A stretch of DNA of 64,000 nt from positions 3,749,501-3,813,500 of the forward strand of contig NZ_CP116808.1 of NCBI RefSeq assembly GCF_028464065.1. Direction: 5' to 3'. This stretch comes from Saprospira sp. CCB-QB6 (GTDB lineage Bacteria; Bacteroidota; Bacteroidia; Chitinophagales; Saprospiraceae). Positions within the stretch are counted from its first letter, which is position 1; every line of letters begins with the position of its first letter. The notes beneath the pieces were generated by a model that had not been told where the DNA came from, did no database searches, and worked only from the letters and a program-made list of their open reading frames with translations. This document shows, piece by piece, positions 35,081 through 41,238 of the stretch. The translations under genes and the position numbers were made by a program.

Positions 35081-35647
35081 ATGTTTAAAACGAAAAATAG
35101 TAAATATATTGATAAATTAAAGAGGTCTCAAAATGCATTTATTGATTTACAGAAGGATGTTTTTTGGGTTGATGGGAGACCAAGTTTTTTAATTAAAATA
35201 ATAAATATACTTGTTGCCAAAGGGGATTTAGAAGCATTGTATTTTTTTAAGTCAAAGATTTCACTAAAAATTCTAAATAATGTCCAGAGTAAAAATCAAA
35301 AGGAGTGTACTCTTCTGCAAAAAGCATGTTTCTATGCGGTGAAAGAGAATGATAATTGTGGGCTGCGATTGAAAATTGTTCAAGTCCTTCTGGAAGAAGG
35401 TTTGTCTAAAGTGAGTATAAAATGCACAGACCCTATTGTAATCGCAGCTTCTCACCGCAACATTGAATTGTTGGATATTTTAGTGAAATTTGGATTAGAC
35501 TTAAGCAAGCTTTGGAGGCCGTCGATTTGGTTTAGGGTGTCACCAAAAATTTTAAAGCATTTAGAAGAAAATAGTTCTAATGTTCCTCAAGAGGTGGTAG
35601 ACTATTTAAGAGAGCTAGGTGATGATTTAGAAAAATTATCACGCTAG
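35081..35647 (+). CDS. Putative ankyrin-like immunity protein of cassette 7
   Basis: This 188-residue protein has no signal peptide and starts 5 bp after the toxin fragment. It contains helical pairs of ankyrin-like style: TLLQKACFYAVKENDN followed by VQVLLEEGLSK, and DPIVIAASHRNIELLDILVKFGLDLS. Ankyrin-like proteins are a recurrent immunity class. A cytoplasmic location implies that the tip acts inside the cell. Immunity function is inferred from position. Confidence 0.65.
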   Translation: MFKTKNSKYIDKLKRSQNAFIDLQKDVFWVDGRPSFLIKIINILVAKGDLEALYFFKSKISLKILNNVQSKNQKECTLLQKACFYAVKENDNCGLRLKIVQVLLEEGLSKVSIKCTDPIVIAASHRNIELLDILVKFGLDLSKLWRPSIWFRVSPKILKHLEENSSNVPQEVVDYLRELGDDLEKLSR

Positions 35648-35668
35648 TAGATGGTTTTATTTGTAGTT

Positions 35669-35925
35669 GGGGCCTCCGCTGCGGCTTCGCCTTGCGGCGC
35701 TACGTTCCGCAGCTCGCTGTTCGCTCGGCCCTGCGCAAAAAACAAGTTTTTGCTTGGTCTGCGGCTGCGCCGCACTGCTGCACATCGCTAGGCCAGTCGC
35801 TTCGCTCCTTCTAGACGCAAGAAATTAGTCTCGCTAGTTATGGGCCGATGGTTTCAACCATCGGCTCATTTTATTGAGCTTAGTATAGCTTCTTTTGTTG
35901 CGCTGGTTTTCTACCTAGATCTGTC
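35669..35925. repeat. GC-rich unit G, left half of a split separator
   Basis: The forward arm is GGGGCCTCCGCTGCGGCTTCG, then AAAAAACAAGTTTTT, TTGGTCTGCGGCTGCGCCGC and CACATCGCTAGGCC. The array hairpin is at 35840-35869 (right side CCATCGGCTCAT). After it the sequence decays (TTTTGTTGCGCTGGTTTTC) and no reverse arm follows. The matching right half is unit H, about 820 bp downstream, so the intervening DNA looks inserted into, or grown within, a separator. Confidence 0.75.
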
Positions 35926-36132
35926 TATGTCATGTAGTTATGAGCTGATGCTTAGCAAAACTTCGAGCAAGTCGTCCTGAAATCTACGATATATGTTGTC
36001 AAAGTCATTGAATGCACTAACTAACTGCTCGTTCTAGGTTCTTTTACTGCATAGCTATCGTCCTGAACTCCATAGTATAGGTTATGGAAGTGTATAATAT
36101 ATGTTGTGGAACTGTACAATATAGGTTGTAAG

Positions 36133-36170
36133 ACCCCAAAATAGACGTCCTATAACGTCTATTTTGGGGT
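36133..36170. repeat. Perfect 16-bp inverted repeat
   Basis: The arms ACCCCAAAATAGACGT (36133-36148) and ACGTCTATTTTGGGGT (36155-36170) are exact reverse complements around a 6-base loop CCTATA. The right arm flows directly into the first 43-bp tandem unit, whose GGGGT start is the end of this arm. A T-run does not follow, so a standard terminator is not supported. A protein-binding site or cruciform at the edge of the array is possible. Confidence 0.85.
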
Positions 36171-36500
36171 TGGTAGACGTACCTGATAGAGTTCGGGACG
36201 TACCCTGTGGGGTTGGTAGACGTATCTGATAGAGTTCGGGACGTACCCTGTGGGGTTGATGGACGTACCTGATAGAGTTCGGGACGTACCCTGTGGGGTT
36301 GATGGACGTATCTGATAGAGTTCGGGACGTCCCTTATGGGGTTTGTGAACGTACCTGATAGAGTTCGGGATGTACCCTATGGGGTTGATGGACGTATCTG
36401 ATAGAGTTCGGGACCTATCCTATGGGGTTGGTAGACGTACCTTATAGAGTTCGGGACCTATCCTATGGGGTTGGGTGACCTATATGATGCAGTTCTAGAC
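36166..36500. repeat. 43-bp tandem repeat, 7 units plus a partial
   Basis: GGGG starts recur at 36166, 36209, 36252, 36295, 36338, 36381, 36424 and 36467, an exact 43-bp period with no indels. Each unit reads GGGGTTGGTAGACGTACC, then TGATAGAGTTCGGGACGTACC, then CTGT. The ACGTACC core occurs twice per unit, 21 and 22 bp apart, so the true element is a motif spaced about two helical turns apart. The last units are the most diverged (GGACCTATCC). The period is not a multiple of three and no frame is open, so it is not coding. Contiguous units without spacers rule out CRISPR. Confidence 0.9.
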
Positions 36501-36745
36501 GTCTATAAAGCAGTAGGAAAGCCCTAATTTTGGTTACCAGACCTATAGCTTGAGGTCAGCAAGTGGCTTCTTTTGCTTTTTAAGCTATAAAATACGGTAG
36601 AGAAGGGCTATTTTGGCGTTGTTGGACCCAATATCTACCTTAGAGGACCCCTATTTTGGGCTTGTGGAACCTCATAGCTATGCTTTATTAGTCCCTCAAC
36701 TTTTTCTTGAGGTCTTGAAAAAAGGAAAAGATAAATAAAGCGTCT

Positions 36746-37034
36746 TTTAGCGGTTGGGCGGTTTGGGGTTCATGGGCTTCAGCCCTTGTTTGCTATAAAT
36801 GATATGGGCCGATGGTTTCAACCATCGGCCCATTTTTATTGTGTTTAGCATAGCCGCTTTTGTTGCTGTGGGTTTCAACCCACTGGGATATACATCCATC
36901 CTACAGGCCCGAAGGGCCGCAGGCCTAGCGATGTGCAGCAGTGGCCGAAGGCCAGACCAAGGGGCAAAGCGCCGCAGGGCCGAGCGAATAGCGAGCTGCG
37001 GAACGTAGCGCCCGCCGCAGGCGGGAGGCCCCAA
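36746..37034. repeat. GC-rich unit H, right half of a split separator
   Basis: It begins with a GGGCTTCAGCCC hairpin and CTTGTTTGCTATAAATGAT, also found in unit B, then the array hairpin at 36804-36833 (fully paired) and GTGGGTTTCAACCCAC. The reverse arm contains GGCCCGAAGGGCC, GGCCTAGCGATGTGCAGCAG, the complement linker GGGCCGAGCGAATAGCGAGC and the end CCCGCCGCAGGCGGGAGGCCCC. It lacks a forward arm. Unit G supplies that on the other side of the iterated region. Confidence 0.8.
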
Positions 37035-37084
37035 AAAAGATAAAAAATAGTATCTTTAGACCTCGTTCTTTGAAATAAAATAAG

Positions 37085-38446
37085 CTGGGTCGCTATGAGC
37101 TCTCCAACCACTTAGGCAACGTACTGGCTACGGTCAGCGACAAATCTTTGGGCCAAGACAGCAGCCAAACGGGACAGGCAGATTATTATCTGGCGCAGGT
37201 ATCTTCGGCTAGTTTGTAGAACTCATTTGAAAGCGATGTTCTTGTAGGGCTTGAGTAATAATTTTGTGGGCCTTCTAGGCATTTTTTGACGGGATAGCAG
37301 CGCTATCGTGGAGAAAAATAACGACGAAGGACGCAAAATTAGCTTTCAAGTCCAAGAACAGTTGTTTTTAAATGAGTTCAAAATCCCTTTGGTTGGGAAA
37401 TGCCTGGGCGTAAGTTTGTGAGTGGGGAGGGGTATCGTTTTGGGTTTAATGGGAAGGAGGATGACCGAGATTGGGGGACGCAAAATATACAGGATTATGG
37501 TTTTCGGTTGTATAATCCGAGTATAGGGAAGTTCTTGAGTGTGGATCCGCTGGCACCAGAGTATCCTGAGTTGACTTGTTATCAGTTTGCTTCTAATACG
37601 CCAATACAAGCAATTGATTTAGATGGGTTGGAAGGAATGCTTATCATTAATAGCTATAATGAAAATGGGAGCAAATCTAGAATCACAATTATAACTGCTG
37701 GAGGAATAAATTTGAATGCTAGCAGAGGAGGAGTCGCTCCAATGAGCAGTAGAGATGTTCTTGAGATAAACTTAGGTGCCCCGTCAGGTACGGTGTTACC
37801 ATATCGGCAATATCCAAATGCTATAGATTTAGGCATTGGAACAGCTGTAGGTGCAGATGAAAATCTTGTTTTACAAGAAGGTAATGTTCGACCGAATTTG
37901 TCTGCTGATCGATTGGCACCAACAGGAGGATTTACATTTAATATACCACCAGATACAGATTTAGACGTTAAGTTTGGGACATATCAAGATGTGCAGGTCA
38001 CAACTGAAAGTTTAGTCGATAAGACATATTATGAGTCGATAAAGAAAAGTGAAAATTTTGGAGAAAATATTCTAATCGCTATAGGTAAAGAGGGAGTTGT
38101 TGGTGGCTATATGAATTCAAGTTATGTTAACTCTAAAGAGGAGATTGAAAATGCAATAGGAAATTCAATAAGTACAAAAATAGGGGCAGAAGGGGGACGA
38201 ATAGATAAAATCACTGTTCGTCGAAATACGAAAAATGAACACCAAAAAAAATCTTTAGAAAGTTGGTTTCCTGAAATGCAATCAAAACTATCAAAGAAAT
38301 TTAAAATTCCAAAAAGTAGTATAGAAGGAGATTTTTCAATTGGAGAAGATTTTAATTTTTCAATTACTATTGATGGTCAAAGAAAAAAAACTTCAAAGGA
38401 AAAGGAGGTAAAAGTTAGGACTGACCGTGTATTAAATGTTCAATAA
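37085..38446 (+). pseudogene. Cassette 8: Rhs fragment broken by a foldback element
   Basis: The Rhs homology starts with LGRYELSNHLGNVL after the shared leader. Two Arg codons (CGCCGC) are deleted relative to its sisters. The frame stops at a TAG (37217-37219) created by a 161-bp insertion. Homology resumes at FGWEMPGRKF, where ATG 37400 opens a frame to 38446. The junction is KEDDRDWGTQNIQDYGFRLYNPSIGKFLSVDPLAPEYPEL. The tip (LEGMLIINSYNENGS, RITIITAGG, INLGAPSGTVLPY, a charged Lys-rich end) is not recognised. The tip is intact but cut off from its core. Confidence 0.8.
37219..37379. mobile_element. 161-bp MITE-like foldback element
   Basis: The ends GAACTCATTT (37219-37228) and AAATGAGTTC (37370-37379) are perfect inverted repeats. 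Pairing continues inward imperfectly: GTTCTTG against CAAGAAC, TAATTTTG-type against CAAAATTA, and a central ATAGC-AGC-GCTAT. The whole element can fold into one long imperfect hairpin, the usual shape of a non-autonomous miniature transposable element. It has no coding capacity. Comparison with sister cassettes shows it sits inside the conserved sequence between TTTGTA and TCCCTTTGG. No clear target duplication was seen. Confidence 0.75.
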
Positions 38447-38455
38447 AAATATGTT

Positions 38456-39391
38456 ATGAAGTTTGTTTACTTGTTGGCAGGAGTTTTTATTTTTAATTCA
38501 TGTCAATTGTTGAGGTTAGAGAAAAGAGAGGCAACAGCAGAGCCCGTGGAGCAGTTCTATTTTCCGTCTGGTGACAGAGAATGGGGGTTGTATGGATTCC
38601 CAGACATAGAGAATTGTTATTCTTTTGAGATAAATGAAGAAGATAGCTTTAGGTTCGTAGTAGATAGTCTTCTATTCAAAGGGCAAAGGTCTGGATCTAA
38701 AATCCACTTTGAATTGGGTGACTCTTTAGCTAGTTATTATATCAAGGGGCAGTTTCAGATTCCTACTGAATATGTACTAAAACCTCAAAAAAATAAGACT
38801 GGAGAGCGAAGCAATAGCTGGATTATCGAAAGAATTCCATTGCGTATAGGGCATTGGTACTATAGTCGTGATGGAGAAAGATCTCTGTATTACTATCGTA
38901 GCACTGAGGTATCGGCAGATTCACTTGCAAAGGATGAGCATTATATTAACTTGGTTGGAAAGTTAGAAAAAACAGCAATATTAGGACTGCCAGTAAAATT
39001 TAAATCGCCTAAATATCATCTACAAATTGTGGAGGGAGATAGCTTTAATTTAAAAGTGGATACATTTGCTTTTCAAGGTTTCTTGCAAGCTGATACTTTA
39101 TACTTCGAATTTGGGGAAGAAAACCAAGATGGATACATAAAAGGTCAGTTTTGTATATCGTCAAAAAGTTATCCTGCACCAAACTATAGGATACTAGATT
39201 TAGTTGAAGACCTAAAATTTGATTTAGCAATTCCAGAGCCTAAAAATAAATTTTATTGGAATCCTAAAAAATCAATAAACTATCATACTACTTATGCTTG
39301 TCAAAAAGAAAAATGGGCGTTAAGAGTTGGTAAATGGGAGTATTTGGAAAAGGGAGAACGGATTTTTATTGACTATCCAGGTCTGCAGTGA
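38456..39391 (+). CDS. Putative lipoprotein immunity protein of cassette 8
   Basis: This 311-residue protein starts 9 bp after the cassette 8 tip. It has a lipoprotein signal (LAGVFIFNSC, cysteine at about residue 16). The mature part appears to hold two related beta-rich halves: YSFEINEEDSFRFVVDSLLFKG with YIKGQFQI, and YHLQIVEGDSFNLKVDTFAFQG with YIKGQFCI. Each is followed by RIGHWYY or RVGKWEY. This internal duplication suggests a two-domain protein. The family is not recognised. It is unusually long for an immunity protein. Confidence 0.6.
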   Translation: MKFVYLLAGVFIFNSCQLLRLEKREATAEPVEQFYFPSGDREWGLYGFPDIENCYSFEINEEDSFRFVVDSLLFKGQRSGSKIHFELGDSLASYYIKGQFQIPTEYVLKPQKNKTGERSNSWIIERIPLRIGHWYYSRDGERSLYYYRSTEVSADSLAKDEHYINLVGKLEKTAILGLPVKFKSPKYHLQIVEGDSFNLKVDTFAFQGFLQADTLYFEFGEENQDGYIKGQFCISSKSYPAPNYRILDLVEDLKFDLAIPEPKNKFYWNPKKSINYHTTYACQKEKWALRVGKWEYLEKGERIFIDYPGLQ

Positions 39392-39397
39392 TTTAAA

Positions 39398-39636
39398 GTT
39401 ATGGGCCGATGGTTTCAACCTTCGGCTCATTTTTATTGCGTTTAGTATAGCCGCTTTTGTTGCTGTGGGTTTCAACCCAATGTATATATATCCATCTCTA
39501 CAGGCCCGAAGGGCCGCAGGCCTAGGGGCCTGCAAGGGGGCCGCATAGCGGCAGACCAAGGGCGAAGCCCGCAGGGCCGAGCAGACCTGCGAGCCCTGCA
39601 AGGGCCCGGCCGCCGCAGGCGGCAGGCCCCAAAAAC
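39398..39636. repeat. GC-rich mosaic unit I, separator without forward arm
   Basis: The unit starts at the array hairpin (39401-39430, mismatched CCTTCGGCTCAT as in unit D) right after the immunity stop. GTGGGTTTCAACCCA and a (TA)n run follow. The reverse arm has GGCCCGAAGGGCC, the complement linker GGGCCGAGCAGACCTGCGAG, and ends GGCGGCAGGCCCC with AAAAA. No forward arm is present. Confidence 0.8.
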
Positions 39637-39637
39637 A

Positions 39638-39831
39638 TCCTCACAAAACTATGTTTATGACGAAATCGGCAATTTGGTTCTTGGGAGTCCAATGTCATTT
39701 GATATGTTCTTAGAGGGGGGGAAAGAAAGTCGCTAGGAGAAGAGTCAGAAGAGACTAAAAAGGATTTTCAATTAAATCCATCAGCTTCTGTATCTGGCGA
39801 CTCTAATTATGAGAAAGTTCCAAACAAGTAA
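39638..39831 (+). pseudogene. Cassette 9: collapsed Rhs-toxin remnant
   Basis: Only 14 codons of Rhs remain (SSQNYVYDEIGNLV, matching the alternative allele of cassette 4 near 27,181), fused to unrelated sequence (LGSPMSFDMFLEGG). The frame stops at TAG 39734. A run of seven G (39715-39721) lies just before. One additional G would restore a frame reading ERKSLGEESEETKKDFQLNP to a TAA at 39829-39831, 10 bp before the next gene. The core and most of the tip have been lost by deletion. Confidence 0.75.
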
Positions 39832-39841
39832 TGATTAGAAT

Positions 39842-40435
39842 ATGAAACATATAATTTTTATACTCATATTGATACCTGTCCTAGTGAAATATTCTTATGG
39901 ACAAAGCATTCATAATGAACTTGATTCATTAAAGTCGTTAATGCTAAGAGCTAATTTATCAGTTAGTCAGTGTGATTTACTTTTTTCGCATAAAAAAGTA
40001 GACTCCTTAACAATGGTCTATGCCAGATCGTCTATGCTTTATAAGCAAAGTAATATTTTTTACATGAAAGACTTTTGGTTTAATGGCTTTGTAAGAGATT
40101 TATGGGCAATTTTAGATGTTGATAATTCAAGAGTGTATGTATTTCAATATTTAGATCAAATAAGAACTATTTATGTATTTAATTCTAAATTAGAATTCAT
40201 AGGGATGATTAGAGGGCATGGAGGCAGACTTAGCTTGGTGAACTATGTGGTAAATCGAGAAGCTAAGCTATATAAAAAAGTTGTTGTAGATAACATCATT
40301 TATTTGAAAGGAGCGAATATCGAACAGTTTTTAAGGTGGTTAAGGATAATAGATATTTTTGTATTAAATTTAGAGGTTGATGAACCATCAAAAGGGAGAA
40401 TGTTTGACTTTCCGCAATTTATAGACAAGAACTAA
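39842..40435 (+). CDS. Orphan putative immunity protein of cassette 9
   Basis: This 197-residue protein has a signal peptide (IFILILIPVLVKYSYGQ) and no lipobox, so it is probably periplasmic. It occupies the usual slot directly behind the cassette 9 remnant. The body shows CDLLFSHKKVDSLTMVYA, RVYVFQYLDQIRTIYVFNS and WLRIIDIFVLNLEVDEPSKG. No family is recognised. An intact partner kept after loss of its toxin is common where immunity to relatives is still useful, or where the deletion is recent. Confidence 0.6.
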   Translation: MKHIIFILILIPVLVKYSYGQSIHNELDSLKSLMLRANLSVSQCDLLFSHKKVDSLTMVYARSSMLYKQSNIFYMKDFWFNGFVRDLWAILDVDNSRVYVFQYLDQIRTIYVFNSKLEFIGMIRGHGGRLSLVNYVVNREAKLYKKVVVDNIIYLKGANIEQFLRWLRIIDIFVLNLEVDEPSKGRMFDFPQFIDKN

Positions 40436-40512
40436 TTTGTAAATCAACATATCACTTAAATTGTAATTTAATCTAGCCTAAGGCTTTTGCCTTGGGTTAA
40501 AACAAAAAATAA

Positions 40513-41055
40513 ATGAAATCTAAACTCATTGCGGCTGTATTGGCCATTACTTTGGGCTTTTTAGGGGCTCATAAATTCTATTTAGGAAGGACCAAACAAG
40601 CTGTTTTATATATGACCTTATTTTGGACCACGATACCAGCGCTATTGGCCTTAGTAGACTTTTTTGTCTTGATATTCATGAGTGATGATCTGTTTGAGCA
40701 GACCTATATGCCAGAGTTTTATCGGACCAAGATAGAGGCGCTTCGCCGAGAGAATGACAAAAACAAAAAAGAAAATGAAAAGATGAGACGGGAAGTGCAT
40801 GCGGCATCTATCGAAAATCAATATCAGGAAAAATACGCGCAGGCAATCGCCGATGAGAAGGTTTGGATTGGGATGAACAAAGAAATGCTCATAGCAGCTT
40901 TTGGCTATCCAGAAAAAGAGAAAAAGCATTTGACCAAAGAGGGCACAAATGAAAGGTATTATTATGGAGAATATCCCCACCCTCAAGGGCATAGGGCTTA
41001 TCGCTTAGAGGTTCAGCTAGAAAATGAAGAAGTAATTGGAATAAAAGAGTTGTAG
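40513..41055 (+). CDS. TM2-domain membrane protein
   Basis: This 180-residue protein has an N-terminal TM2 domain (about residues 1-60) with the hallmark GFLGAHKFYLGR between two membrane segments, followed by PALLALVDFFVL. A charged coiled coil (about 75-100) leads to a small C-terminal domain with WIGMNKEMLIAAFGYPEKE and RLEVQLENEEVIGI, a pattern like the SmpA/BamE-type fold seen in many envelope proteins. It marks the end of the Rhs array and the return to ordinary chromosome. Its exact role is unknown. Confidence 0.8.
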   Translation: MKSKLIAAVLAITLGFLGAHKFYLGRTKQAVLYMTLFWTTIPALLALVDFFVLIFMSDDLFEQTYMPEFYRTKIEALRRENDKNKKENEKMRREVHAASIENQYQEKYAQAIADEKVWIGMNKEMLIAAFGYPEKEKKHLTKEGTNERYYYGEYPHPQGHRAYRLEVQLENEEVIGIKEL

Positions 41056-41205
41056 TTTTTTGGGACCTCCGCTGCGGCTTTGCCTTGCGGCGCTACGTTC
41101 CGCAGCTCGCTATTCGCTCGGCCCTGCGCGGGCTAAGGCCCGCTTGGTCTGGCCTTCGGCCACTGCTACACATCGCTAGGCCGTTTGGCCTTCGGCCATT
41201 GGGAC
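41056..41205 (+). repeat. GC-rich forward arm J
   Basis: Starting at the TM2 gene stop: GGGACCTCCGCTGCGGCTTTG, the constant linker CGCAGCTCGCTATTCGCTCG, stem GCGGGCTAAGGCCCGC, TTGGTCTGGCCTTCGGCC, CACATCGCTAGGCC and a last GGCCTTCGGCC hairpin. It is a single forward arm without a reverse partner, between the convergent TM2 and WD40 genes, where it could serve as a bidirectional transcription end. Confidence 0.75.
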
Positions 41206-41238
41206 AAGATATAGGCTAGATGATGCTGGGCCTTGGCC

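Larger units (their letters stand above)
35926..36745. other. Non-coding iterated region between separator halves
   Basis: No credible gene is present. The region is built of degenerate units of about 20-30 bp. Recurrent pieces are ATATAGGTTGT and ATATATGTTGT near 35,990-36,130 and GGACCTATCCTATGGGGTT near 36,410-36,470. The middle is a regular 43-bp tandem array listed separately. The right flank repeats AGACCTATAG, GAGGTC and AGGACCCCTATTTTGGG. It probably evolved by amplification and decay of one short motif. Function is unknown. Confidence 0.6.

Noticed and set aside
36166-36500. CRISPR array
   Set aside because: Repeat units are contiguous with an exact 43-bp period and no variable spacers, and no cas gene is present.
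19401-40435. Diversity-generating retroelement
   Set aside because: There is no reverse transcriptase, and the variable regions are whole different domains, not adenine-specific substitutions.
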